Shown one piece after another: positions 35,081 through 42,880 of a DNA stretch of 45,512 nt. Every line of letters begins with the position of its first letter. Position 1 is the stretch's first letter. This DNA comes from Ilumatobacteraceae bacterium. Lineage in GTDB: Bacteria; Actinomycetota; Acidimicrobiia; Acidimicrobiales; Ilumatobacteraceae. The translations under genes were made by a program, and so were the position numbers. The notes under the pieces were generated by a model. The model saw only the letters and a list, made by a program, of their open reading frames with translations, searched no databases and was not told the origin of the DNA. The DNA is taken from contig JALHOG010000042.1 in assembly GCA_022843125.1 (NCBI GenBank), positions 1-45,512 on the forward strand, read 5' to 3'.

Positions 35081-35434
35081 TCACCACTTGCGTTGACGCT
35101 CGGCTTCATCCCTGAGAGGTGCTGGCCAGGTCGCCATGAACGGTTGCATCAAGGGGTCCCACCATCCGGTGTCCTCTACGAATGACACCGCCACCGCGTT
35201 GACGACGTGCTCATCACCATCGGTCAATCCCTGCGCAACAACGTCGAGGCACAGACGCAGAGCCGCAGTGTCGCCCTCTTCGAACCGCTCGATCGAGAAC
35301 CGTCGCACATCGGCGATCAGGAGGTGAAGCAGCACCTCGTTGTCGTGGTCGATCAAGTGCTCTGCGACGATCGGCACCGTCTCGGGACACGACTGAGTGA
35401 GCAGATCGACGAACCCTGCAACCGTGATCGGCAC
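35081..35434 (-). CDS. DUF7674-like small helical protein
   Basis: From the GTG at 35434 the product has 117 residues, a helical, acidic protein: FVDLLTQSCPETVPIVAEHL, DNEVLLHLLIADVRRF, then DTAALRLCLDVVAQGLTDGD and VSFVEDTGWWDPLMQPFM. This matches small proteins now grouped as DUF7674, often next to toxin-immunity genes; the assignment is from memory. The frame continues to 35536, but the extra residues look random and CATTCT at 35441-35446, six bases before this GTG, suits a leaderless start. No partner toxin is seen. Confidence 0.62.
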   Translation of the reverse strand: MPITVAGFVDLLTQSCPETVPIVAEHLIDHDNEVLLHLLIADVRRFSIERFEEGDTAALRLCLDVVAQGLTDGDEHVVNAVAVSFVEDTGWWDPLMQPFMATWPAPLRDEAERQRKW

Positions 35435-35590
35435 GAGCGCAGAATGCTCGATCTGGCACCGACTGGCAAGTGGTCGGTCGCCGTCGATCGAACGGTTCCC
35501 AGCCATCTGCGTCGAGCGTGCTGGCCGATCGACCACCGCACGGGCGCATTCATGCCGCCCTGCATCCCGTCGACGGTCCGGGCGGCTGCG

Positions 35591-37201
35591 TCACTCCACG
35601 CTGAAGCGCACCTGGTGGTAGCCCTGGGCGCCGTCGGGGGCGACGCCCTTGGGCTCGGCCGGTTGCGGCTCCCCGGCTCGGTCGTAGGCGCGTGCGCGCA
35701 CCGTGTGCTCCCCGGGCGGCGCATCACGCCACTGGTACCGCCACTGCCGCCACGTGTCGTCGCCGGGGACGCCGGCGAGCTCGCACTCGAGCCACTCGCC
35801 GTCGTCGATCGAGACCTCGACCCGGCCGATGCCCCGGTGCACCGCCCAGGCCAGGCCGGCGATGTCGATCACGCCGTCACCGTTGGCATCGAGCGTGCGA
35901 CCCGACCGGGGCCGGTCGATCCGGGCCATCGTCTTGACCGGCCCCTCCTTCGCCCACCCGCGGGGGATCCAGTAGCCGTCGAAGTCCTCCCAGCGGGTCA
36001 GCTCGATCTCGGTGACCCACTTCGTCGCCGAGACATAGCCATAGAGACCGGGCACCACGAGGCGCGCCGGGTAGCCGTGCTCGGCGGGGAGCGGCTCGCC
36101 GTTCATCGCGATCGCGAGCATCGCGTCGCGCCCGTCCATGATCACCGAGGTGGGTGACCCGCAGTCCCACCCGTCGATCGACCGGCTGACCACCTGCGTG
36201 GCCCCGTCCTGCACGCCGGCCTCGTCGAGCAGGTCCTTCAGGCGCACGCCCTGGAACAGCGCGTTGCCGACCAGCCCGCCGCCGACCTCGTTCGACACGC
36301 ACGACAGGGTGATGTACCGCTCGATCATCGGGCGGGCGAGCACGTCGGCGAACGTGAGCTCGAGCTCGCGATCGACCATGCCGTGGATCCGGAGCCGCCA
36401 CGACTCGCGAGGCACCTGCGGCACCGCGAGCGCCGTGTCGATCCGGTAGAAGTCGTCGTTGGGCACCACCCACGACTCGACGCCGTCGATCTCGAAGTCG
36501 CGGGGGCCGGGGACTGCCGCTTCCGCCTGCGCCGGTACCGCTGCCGGTGTGCTGACCGGGTCGTCCGGCTCGGGGATCGTGAGCGAGGCGATCTCGTCGT
36601 CGACCGCGAACCGCCCCCGCAGGCTGCGACCGACACCGCCGACCACCAGCGACAGCAATCCGACGGTGGCAGCCCCGCGCACGAACCCGCGCCGGTCGGC
36701 GCCCGTCGACCCGGCCACGCCCGGTTGCTCCGTGGCCGGCGACGCCGTCACCGGCGGGACCGCCGGCTCAGGTGCGAGCCACCAGATGACCGCGATCGAG
36801 GCGAGCGTGCCGATCAGCGGCGGGAGCACCTTGCCGAAGGTCGGATCTGGACGCATCGTCACGGCCCACACCCCGATCAGGCCGACCACTGCGGTCACCG
36901 CGTACGCGTATGCCCGGCTGCCACGCACCGCGAGGATGCCGACCACGGAACCGATCACGGCGAGCGAGAACACCGTGCCAAGGATCAGGACGGCCTTGTC
37001 GGCGGTCCCGAACCACGCGATCGCCCAGTCCTTCACCGCTGGCGGCACGATGTCGATGACCTCCTGGCCGACCGGCAGAACCGGCGACGAGGCGCCCCGA
37101 ACCGTCCCGACCACCAGCTCGGCTACAGCCAGGCCGGCCAGCGTCGAGAGCAGGCCCAGGGCCACACCGTGCCACCTGGAGCCGTAGAGTCCGTGTTCCA
37201 T
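35591..37201 (-). CDS. Membrane-anchored sulfite-oxidase-type molybdopterin oxidoreductase
   Basis: The 536-residue product combines four N-terminal membrane helices (about 12-33, 70-92, 97-116, 126-143), a twin-arginine-like motif DRRGFVRGAA at 169-178 followed by a fifth hydrophobic stretch, and an extracytoplasmic Moco domain. The molybdenum ligand is Cys301 in YITLSCVSNEVGG; GLYGYVSATKWVTEIEL and the C-terminal Mo-Co dimerisation domain (GIGRVEVSIDDGEW) follow. A sulfite oxidase or reductase role (YedY/SorA-like) is likely but the substrate is unproven. The ATG at 37201 overlaps the ATG of the divergent gene on the other strand. Confidence 0.88.
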   Translation of the reverse strand: MEHGLYGSRWHGVALGLLSTLAGLAVAELVVGTVRGASSPVLPVGQEVIDIVPPAVKDWAIAWFGTADKAVLILGTVFSLAVIGSVVGILAVRGSRAYAYAVTAVVGLIGVWAVTMRPDPTFGKVLPPLIGTLASIAVIWWLAPEPAVPPVTASPATEQPGVAGSTGADRRGFVRGAATVGLLSLVVGGVGRSLRGRFAVDDEIASLTIPEPDDPVSTPAAVPAQAEAAVPGPRDFEIDGVESWVVPNDDFYRIDTALAVPQVPRESWRLRIHGMVDRELELTFADVLARPMIERYITLSCVSNEVGGGLVGNALFQGVRLKDLLDEAGVQDGATQVVSRSIDGWDCGSPTSVIMDGRDAMLAIAMNGEPLPAEHGYPARLVVPGLYGYVSATKWVTEIELTRWEDFDGYWIPRGWAKEGPVKTMARIDRPRSGRTLDANGDGVIDIAGLAWAVHRGIGRVEVSIDDGEWLECELAGVPGDDTWRQWRYQWRDAPPGEHTVRARAYDRAGEPQPAEPKGVAPDGAQGYHQVRFSVE

Positions 37202-38222
37202 GAGTGACGGTCTATCGAATCGAGGCGACGAACGCGTCGCCGAACTCCTCCGCGAGCTCGGAGTTTCGAAGGACTTTCGCATTGCGGAAGCATTCGTTTC
37301 CGAGGTGCTCGGCTTGATCGGCGATCAGCCGTCGACACTCGATCTGAAGATCGCGAGCGCGTCGATCACGGAGATGCGCGATGCGTTCGCCGTCTTTGCG
37401 CCGTACCGAGACGTACCGAAGGTGACGATCTTCGGTTCGGCACGCACCGCGAAGGACGACCCGCTGTACGCGCAGACCCGCGAGGTCGCCCGCCAACTGG
37501 CCGCCGCCGGCTGGATGGTTGTCACCGGAGCCGGACCCGGGATCATGGAAGCGGGCATGGAGGGGGCCGGGCGCGAACGGTCGATCGGCGTGTCGATCCG
37601 CCTTCCGTTCGAGACCGGCGCGAACTCGATCATCGCGGGCGACGACAAGCACGTGTCGATGAAGTACTTCTTCACACGCAAGCTGATGCTCGTCAAGGAG
37701 AGCTCCGCGTTCGTGTGCATGCCCGGCGGGTTCGGCACCCTCGACGAGACCTTCGAGCTCCTCACCCTCACGCAGACCGGCAAGGGTGTGCCAGTGCCGA
37801 TCGTGTTCCTCGACACGCCGGGCGACCCGTACTGGGAGGCGGTCGACGGCTTCGTCGCCGAACAGCTGGTCCGACGCGGCCTGGTCTCCCCAGTCGACCG
37901 GGCGCTGTACCGGATCACCGATTCGTGCGATGTCGCCGTGGCCGAGATCGCACGCTTCTTCGCCAACTACCACAGCATCAGGATCATCGGCGGCGACATC
38001 GTGATGCGGATGCGGCAGGGCCCCGACGAAGCCCAGCTCGCCGATCTCAACGCACGCTTCGGAGAGTTGTCGACCGACGGCGTGATCCGCCTGGTCGAAC
38101 CGTACGGCGTCGAACGCCGCCAGGACGACCACGTCGATCTCGCCCGCATCGCATTCCCCTTCGACCGCCACGGCTACGCCGAACTCCGCGGGCTGATCGA
38201 CGCGATCAACGACTACGTCTGA
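37200..38222 (+). CDS. LOG family protein (Rossmann fold nucleotide hydrolase)
   Basis: Member of the LOG/TIGR00730-related group with the motif PGGFGTLDE at 175-183 and the upstream GAGPGIMEAGMEGAGRE, the phosphate-binding region of nucleoside-5'-monophosphate phosphoribohydrolases that make free purine bases or cytokinins. The 340 residues exceed the roughly 190 of small LOGs, with an N-terminal helical region and a C-terminal extension. ATG at 37200 has TAGAGT at 37185-37190 nine bases upstream. The start codon lies back to back with that of the molybdoenzyme gene. Confidence 0.88.
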   Translation: MSDGLSNRGDERVAELLRELGVSKDFRIAEAFVSEVLGLIGDQPSTLDLKIASASITEMRDAFAVFAPYRDVPKVTIFGSARTAKDDPLYAQTREVARQLAAAGWMVVTGAGPGIMEAGMEGAGRERSIGVSIRLPFETGANSIIAGDDKHVSMKYFFTRKLMLVKESSAFVCMPGGFGTLDETFELLTLTQTGKGVPVPIVFLDTPGDPYWEAVDGFVAEQLVRRGLVSPVDRALYRITDSCDVAVAEIARFFANYHSIRIIGGDIVMRMRQGPDEAQLADLNARFGELSTDGVIRLVEPYGVERRQDDHVDLARIAFPFDRHGYAELRGLIDAINDYV

Positions 38223-38245
38223 CGGCTGATTTCAGGCCCCAGTGG

Positions 38246-38437
38246 TCACGGCTCGACCGAGCGCAGGAGATGGACAGCCTTCTCGATCGCCCGTCGCGCC
38301 TGCGTGATCGTCCGGTCGCTGTCCGGCCTGGTACGAGCGCCGGCGGCCATCGCCTCTCGCAGCTGATCGAACGCCACCTCGTCGAGGTCTGCGACGATCA
38401 CTTCCAGACGGTCGGCGATGGCCCCGAGATCGTTCAC
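38246..38437 (-). CDS. Small helical hypothetical protein
   Basis: A 63-residue product, predicted to form two or three helices (DLGAIADRLEVIVADLDEV, FDQLREAMAAG, ITQARRAIEKAVHLL). The GTG at 38437 overlaps the glcF stop by four bases (GTGA), which supports both its reality and its start; the frame beyond that is a shadow of glcF. Not recognised. It lies 23 bases from the convergent LOG gene. Confidence 0.6.
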   Translation of the reverse strand: MNDLGAIADRLEVIVADLDEVAFDQLREAMAAGARTRPDSDRTITQARRAIEKAVHLLRSVEP

Positions 38438-39600
38438 GGGAGCGCCTCGGCGAGCAGGTCGATCGGGTGTCGCACGGTGACGCCCTGGGCGTCGAGCACC
38501 TGTTGCAGGTGCATGCTGCACCCCGGGTTGGCACTGGCGATGGTACGTGAACCCGAGCGAGCGACGGCGCGCTCGATCGCCCCGACCTTTCGGTCGCGGA
38601 TCTGACCGGCGAGTTCGGGTTGCAGCGCCGAATAGGCGCCTCCCGCGCCACAGCAGACCCCATCGTCATCGAGCTCGATCACCGGCGCGAACCGTGAGAT
38701 CACGGAGCGCACGGGCAGGTGCGCCTTCTGGACGTGACGCAGGTGACACGGGTCCTGGATGATCACCGGCTCGCTGCGCTGCCGGAGCGCCGGCAAGGCG
38801 TCGAGCCGGGACGCGATCCACTCGTGGACATCGAAGACGCGTGCCGAGAACCGACGCGCCTCGACGGTGTCGAGCAGTCGCCCGTACTCCTTGAGCGCTG
38901 CGCCGCAACCCGCGGAGTTCACGAGGATCGGTGCGTCACCGGGCATCGATCTCATGACCCGTTGAGCGAGGGCGACCGATTCGTCGTGCAATCCGGCGTG
39001 GGTGTGCAGGGCGCCGCAGCATCCGCCACCCGATCCGGGAACGGCATACGTGACCCCGAGCGCATCGAGCACCTGGGCGGTGGATCGGTGGGTGTCGCGG
39101 AGCCAGGCGTCCATGACGCAGCCGGTGAACAGCCACGCGTCCCCGCCCGTGGGTCGGATCGCCGGTCCGCGACGGAGCGGAAGCCGACTGAGCCCGGCCC
39201 GCTTCGGCACGAGCCGCGCCCGCTGGGCGACCGCCAGTGCGGTCGAGCCCACCAGCAACAGCCGGTGCATCGGCAACACCCGGAACCCGAGCCGCTGCCA
39301 CCACGGGGTGATCCGCCCGACCTCGGCCAGGTGCTCGCGAGTTCCCTCGATGAGGTGTCCGAACGGGACGCCGCTCGGACACGCCGGTTCGCACCCGCGG
39401 CACTGGACACACGTCGACATGAAGTGGACGAAGTCGTCGTCGATCGGCGCGGCCCGCAGCTCGACCGCGCGCATCGCATCGATTCGTCCGCGTGGCGACA
39501 GTGCTTCCTCCCCGGTCGCCCGGAACGTCGGGCAGTGCGGGAGGCAGAGTCCGCACGCCACACAGGTGTTCAGTTCATCTGGGTCAAGGTTGAGTGTCAT
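38434..39600 (-). CDS. glcF: Glycolate oxidase iron-sulfur subunit GlcF
   Basis: Iron-sulfur subunit passing electrons from GlcDE to the membrane. The 388-residue product has two 4Fe-4S motifs (Cys13, 16, 19, 23 in CVACGLCLPHCP; Cys64, 67, 70, 74 in CVQCRGCEPACP) and two CCG domains, with GGGCCGALHTHAG and GVCCGAGGAY. ATG at 39600 has TACGAT at 39611-39616, ten bases upstream. The partner subunits glcE and glcD are also on the minus strand but 4.6 kb away, across plus-strand genes and a scarred segment, so this is not a normal glcDEF operon. Confidence 0.92.
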   Translation of the reverse strand: MTLNLDPDELNTCVACGLCLPHCPTFRATGEEALSPRGRIDAMRAVELRAAPIDDDFVHFMSTCVQCRGCEPACPSGVPFGHLIEGTREHLAEVGRITPWWQRLGFRVLPMHRLLLVGSTALAVAQRARLVPKRAGLSRLPLRRGPAIRPTGGDAWLFTGCVMDAWLRDTHRSTAQVLDALGVTYAVPGSGGGCCGALHTHAGLHDESVALAQRVMRSMPGDAPILVNSAGCGAALKEYGRLLDTVEARRFSARVFDVHEWIASRLDALPALRQRSEPVIIQDPCHLRHVQKAHLPVRSVISRFAPVIELDDDGVCCGAGGAYSALQPELAGQIRDRKVGAIERAVARSGSRTIASANPGCSMHLQQVLDAQGVTVRHPIDLLAEALP

Positions 39601-39610
39601 CTCGGGATCG

Positions 39611-39620
39611 ATCGTAGGGT
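39611..39620. promoter_or_regulatory. Overlapping -10 elements of glcF and the Nei-type glycosylase
   Basis: TACGAT (minus strand, 39611-39616) and TAGGGT (plus strand, 39615-39620) overlap by two bases in a 29-base gap between divergent starts. Both lie nine or ten bases before their ATG, so RNA polymerase could not occupy the two promoters at once. Confidence 0.5.
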
Positions 39621-39629
39621 CAGACCACG

Positions 39630-40439
39630 ATGCCCGAAGGACACACGATCCACCGAATCGCGCGCGACCACGCCCGATTGCTCCAGGATCGGCCGGTCCA
39701 CGTGACGAGCCCACAGGGTCGGTGCGTCGCCGACGCCGCGCTCGTCGACGGGGCGATGATCGAGCGCTATGAGGCGTACGGCAAGCACATGTTCACCTGG
39801 TGGTCGACCGGACACGTCGGGCACATCCACCTCGGCCTGTTCGGCAAGTACCGCATCCACCGAGGTGAGGTGCCCACGCCACGACCGACGGTCCGGCTGC
39901 GCCTCGAGTCGGCCGACACGGAACCTGTCATCGCCATCGATCTCACCGGGCCGACCGCCTGCTCGATCGGAACGGTCGATGATCGCGCTGCGATCGTCAA
40001 ACGGCTCGGACCCGATCCACTCCGATCCGACGCTGACCCGGAACGATTCATAGCGAGGGCGGCGAAGAGCTCCAAAGCGATCGGTGCGCTGCTCCTCGAC
40101 CAGTCCGTGATCGCAGGCATCGGCAACGTGTACCGCGCCGAGCTGTTGTTCGTCCACGGCATCCACCCGCAACGTCCGGGGCGCGACTGCTCCACGATCG
40201 AGCTCCACGAACTCTGGGACACCTCGGTCTCGATGCTGCGCGCCGGCGTCCGAGCCAACCGAATCGTCACCGTCACGCGCTCCGACATCGGCTGGCCATC
40301 CAACAAGGCGATCCCACGCAGCGAGGCGACCTACGTGTACAAGCGCGACGTCTGCGTGCGGTGCGGCGGGCCGGTGCAAACCGTCGAGGTCGCCAACCGC
40401 GCGTGCTATTTCTGCCCGGTCGACCAGCCCCGCCGCTGA
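39630..40439 (+). CDS. Formamidopyrimidine-DNA glycosylase family protein (Nei2-like)
   Basis: Base-excision repair glycosylase/AP lyase for oxidised bases. The 269-residue product starts MPEGHTIHRIARDH; after Met removal Pro2 is the nucleophile and Glu3 the catalytic acid, and PEGHT marks the actinobacterial Nei group rather than Fpg (PELPEV). The helix-two-turn-helix carries IAGIGNVYRAELLF, and the C-terminal zinc finger is CVRCGGPV...CYFCPVDQ. ATG at 39630 has TAGGGT nine bases upstream. Overlapping promoter with divergent glcF. Confidence 0.93.
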   Translation: MPEGHTIHRIARDHARLLQDRPVHVTSPQGRCVADAALVDGAMIERYEAYGKHMFTWWSTGHVGHIHLGLFGKYRIHRGEVPTPRPTVRLRLESADTEPVIAIDLTGPTACSIGTVDDRAAIVKRLGPDPLRSDADPERFIARAAKSSKAIGALLLDQSVIAGIGNVYRAELLFVHGIHPQRPGRDCSTIELHELWDTSVSMLRAGVRANRIVTVTRSDIGWPSNKAIPRSEATYVYKRDVCVRCGGPVQTVEVANRACYFCPVDQPRR

Positions 40440-40512
40440 CGGCGGTCACTGCGACGATCCGCGCCGCGTCGACGATGAACGACCGGCGCCAGGCGCCCGT
40501 AGGGTGCTCCTC

Positions 40513-41901
40513 ATGACCGACATCGATGCCATCGCCGGCGCGATCGACGAAGTGCGCTCGGGTTTCGCCCACGGAGTGGTGCGCGCCGTCAGCGACCGCG
40601 AGACCCAGCTCCGTCAGCTGCGACGCATGCTGGTCGAACAGGAGAGCGTGTTTGCATCGGCGCTGAGGAGTGACCTCGGCAAGTCTGCGCTCGAGGCCTA
40701 CTCGACCGAGATCGGCTACACCATCGGCGAGATCGATCACACCCTGCGCCACATCCGGGCGTGGACACAACCGCAACGGGTCAAGCTCCCGCTCCACCTC
40801 CGCCCCGGCTCAGCCCGGATCCTGCAGGAGCCGCTCGGGACCGTGCTCGTCATCGCTCCGTGGAACTACCCGCTGCAGCTCCTCATCGCGCCGCTCGTAC
40901 CTGCGCTCACCGCCGGCAACACCGCCGTGCTCAAGCCGTCCGAGGTCTCGAGTGCGACCGCTGCGGCGATCGCCGAACAGATACCCCGGTACCTCGACGA
41001 GCGAGCCGTGCGGGTGGTGACCGGCGGCGTCCCGGAGACCACCGAGCTCCTGTCGCACGCCTGGGACCACATCTTCTACACCGGGAACGGCACGGTCGGC
41101 CGGATCGTCATGCGCGCCGCCGCCGACCACCTCACACCGGTCACCCTCGAGCTGGGCGGCAAGAGCCCGGTGATCGTCACCGATTCGGCCGACGTCGAGG
41201 TCAGCGCGCGGCGGGTCGCATGGGGGAAGTTCGTCAACGCCGGCCAGACCTGCGTCGCGCCCGACTACGTCCTCGTGCAGGATCACCTCCACGATCGCTT
41301 CGTCGACGCCGTCCGCTCATCGCTTCGACGGTTCTACGGCGCCGACCCGGCTGCGTCGGCCGACTACGGCCGGATCATCAACGAACGGCATCATGCTCGT
41401 CTCACGGCGCTGCTCGACGCCGGCGGGTTCGACGAGGTCGCCGTCGGCGGCGACCACGACGTGACGTCGCGCTACCTGGCTCCGACGGTGCTCACGGGTG
41501 TCGACCCCGCCGCCGCGGTGATGGACGAGGAGATCTTCGGACCGATCCTGCCGGTCATCGCCTACCGCGACCTCGACGAGGCGATCGGCTTCGTGAACGC
41601 CCGGCCCAAGCCGCTCGCGCTCTATGTGTTCGCCGACCGGGCCACCGCCGTCGACCGGGTGCTCACCCACACGTCGGCCGGCGGCGTCACGGTCAACCAC
41701 ACCCTGCTGCACCTGGCCGTGAACGACCTGCCGTTCGGCGGCGTCGGCGCCAGCGGCATGGGCGCGTACCACGGCGAGGCCGGCTTCCGCGTGTTCTCAC
41801 ACGCCAAGCCCGTGCTCCACCGCCCCACGAAGCCCGACCCGGGCCTCGCCTATCCCCCGTACTCGGCCCTCAAGCAGAAGGTGCTTCGCAAGCTCCTCTG
41901 A
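40513..41901 (+). CDS. Aldehyde dehydrogenase, ALDH3-like
   Basis: NAD(P)-dependent oxidation of aldehydes to acids. The 462-residue product has VLVIAPWNYPLQLLIAPLVP split as VLVIAPWNYPL and QLLIAPLVP, the glutamate motif ELGGKSP at 213-219, catalytic Cys247 in NAGQTCVAPDY, and the EEIFGPILPV motif. Length and lack of the C-terminal part of ALDH1/2 suggest class 3 (fatty or aromatic aldehydes). ATG at 40513 has TAGGGT at 40500-40505 seven bases upstream; the GTG at 40504 lies within that hexamer. A broken copy of residues in this gene follows at 41958. Confidence 0.94.
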   Translation: MTDIDAIAGAIDEVRSGFAHGVVRAVSDRETQLRQLRRMLVEQESVFASALRSDLGKSALEAYSTEIGYTIGEIDHTLRHIRAWTQPQRVKLPLHLRPGSARILQEPLGTVLVIAPWNYPLQLLIAPLVPALTAGNTAVLKPSEVSSATAAAIAEQIPRYLDERAVRVVTGGVPETTELLSHAWDHIFYTGNGTVGRIVMRAAADHLTPVTLELGGKSPVIVTDSADVEVSARRVAWGKFVNAGQTCVAPDYVLVQDHLHDRFVDAVRSSLRRFYGADPAASADYGRIINERHHARLTALLDAGGFDEVAVGGDHDVTSRYLAPTVLTGVDPAAAVMDEEIFGPILPVIAYRDLDEAIGFVNARPKPLALYVFADRATAVDRVLTHTSAGGVTVNHTLLHLAVNDLPFGGVGASGMGAYHGEAGFRVFSHAKPVLHRPTKPDPGLAYPPYSALKQKVLRKLL

Positions 41902-41915
41902 GATCGAGGGTCGTA

Positions 41916-41930
41916 CCCCGCCGAGCGGGG
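41916..41930 (+). terminator. Stem-loop after aldehyde dehydrogenase
   Basis: CCCCGC and GCGGGG form a six-base-pair stem with a CGA loop, 14 bases after the stop codon. Short but in the expected place. Confidence 0.45.
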
Positions 41931-41957
41931 GCTACTGGGCCCGCCACATGGGAGCAT

Positions 41958-42265
41958 CGTCGACGCCGGCCGCTCATCGCTACGACGGTTCTACTGCGCC
42001 GACCCTGCTGGTCGGCTGACTACGGCCGGATCATCAACGAACGGCATCATGCTCGTCTCACGGCGCTGCTCGACGCCGGTGGGTTCCGTGCGATCGCGGC
42101 CGGCGGCGACTGCGACGTGACGTCGCGCTACCTGCCTACGACGGTGCTCACGGGCGTCGACCCCGACGCTGCGGTGATGACGAGGAGATCTTCGGACCGA
42201 TCCTGCCGGTCATCGCCTACCACAACCTCGATCAGGCGATCGCCTTCGTCAACGCCCGACCCAAG
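41958..42265 (+). pseudogene. Broken partial copy of aldehyde dehydrogenase
   Basis: This 308-base stretch aligns along its whole length with 41301-41610 of the neighbouring dehydrogenase gene, with the segment coding DYGRIINERHHARLTALLDAG identical (quoted as DYGRIINERHH and ARLTALLDAG). It has small deletions: two or more frame changes before DYGR and one after AVM, where the motif EEIFGPILPV is retained in another frame. Substitutions such as RDLDEAIG to HNLDQAIA change sense, so it is a diverged paralogue fragment rather than a very recent duplication. No start or stop frame remains, and it cannot encode an enzyme. Confidence 0.85.
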
Positions 42266-42295
42266 ATTTTGACGGGCGAACGACAGGGCAGTCAC

Positions 42296-42436
42296 CGTTC
42301 GCGGGGCGCTTCAACCCGGCAGCCAGGCCACGTCGCGAGTCAACGGATCCGCAAACGCATCGAGGAACCATTCGGCTGGGCCAAGACCATCGGCGGGGGA
42401 GACAAACTCCGCGGGCTTCCATATCTTCGCGATTGA
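42296..42436 (+). mobile_element. IS5-family transposase C-terminal remnant
   Basis: In one frame this stretch reads 46 codons and a TGA, with QRIRKRIEEPFGWAKTIGG, which matches the SQRIRKRIEEVFGW-IKT block near the C-terminus of IS5-group (IS1182/ISL2-like) DDE transposases; the Glu of the DDE triad is the one in RIEE. After GGG the family sequence is lost (GDKLRGLPYLRD). There is no start, no upstream transposase and no visible terminal inverted repeat, so the element is dead. It begins 30 bases after the broken dehydrogenase copy. Confidence 0.72.
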
Positions 42437-42461
42437 CTTCGACTGACTGAATTCGTATACT
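42433..42461 (+). promoter_or_regulatory. Near-consensus sigma-70 type promoter
   Basis: TTGACT (42433-42438) and TATACT (42456-42461) are separated by exactly 17 bases, in an AT-rich patch unlike the rest of the window. The TTGACT begins within the transposase remnant's stop region. Transcription would start near 42468 and give a leader of about 33 bases to the ATG at 42501, with GGGGG at 42490-42494 as a ribosome site. Confidence 0.72.
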
Positions 42462-42500
42462 GTTGTTACTATTTCTCATCGCTTATTTTGGGGGTTCGCA

Positions 42501-42854
42501 ATGTCTCGCAGACCGAAGTCTCGCCGCACGCGATTTGTTCTAGCTGCTTCGTCTCTACTTGTCACTACGAGTGTCACGTTCATGGGGACCGACCGGGTTG
42601 CCGCTTCCTGCGCGGGTTTCCCAGACTCCGGCGCTGCCGCGACAAGGGCCTTCGTGATGGTGACAACGACAAGTGGTCACGCGTGCAGTGTGACCCTTAG
42701 GAACGTGACCTACCGGAAGAACAATCGGACCTGGAGTTGGGCCGGCAGCGTCACCGGGCTGTCGGGATACGCGGAGAAGGATTTCGGGACCGGAGCTCGA
42801 ATTCTCTCTGTACGGGGTTGCCTCACCAATACACCTACATGTGATACCTGGTAG
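42501..42854 (+). CDS. Small secreted cysteine-containing protein
   Basis: Not recognised. The 117-residue product has a clear Sec signal peptide: MSRRPKSRRTRF, a hydrophobic core, and a probable cleavage in the DRVAASC region around residue 35. The mature protein of about 80 residues has four cysteines (37, 62, 107, 114), enough for two disulfides, and many Thr, Gly and aromatic residues (NNRTWSWAGSVTGLSGY). It uses less GC-biased codons than its neighbours and lies in a scarred segment behind a strong promoter, which suggests recent acquisition. A secreted inhibitor, lectin-like or toxin-like role are all only guesses. Confidence 0.6.
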   Translation: MSRRPKSRRTRFVLAASSLLVTTSVTFMGTDRVAASCAGFPDSGAAATRAFVMVTTTSGHACSVTLRNVTYRKNNRTWSWAGSVTGLSGYAEKDFGTGARILSVRGCLTNTPTCDTW

Positions 42855-42865
42855 GTAGCCCAGAA

Positions 42866-42880
42866 TCGTCTTTCAGACGA
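42866..42880 (+). terminator. Small hairpin after the secreted-protein gene
   Basis: TCGTCT-TTC-AGACGA forms a six-base-pair stem with a three-base loop, 12 bases after the stop. It could end the short transcript from 42468. Confidence 0.4.

Noticed and set aside
40761..42272. A 503-codon plus-strand open frame running through the dehydrogenase gene and its broken copy
   Set aside because: Over the intact gene it is an out-of-frame shadow with Arg/Pro-rich nonsense; only its last part happens to coincide with the in-frame piece of the broken copy.
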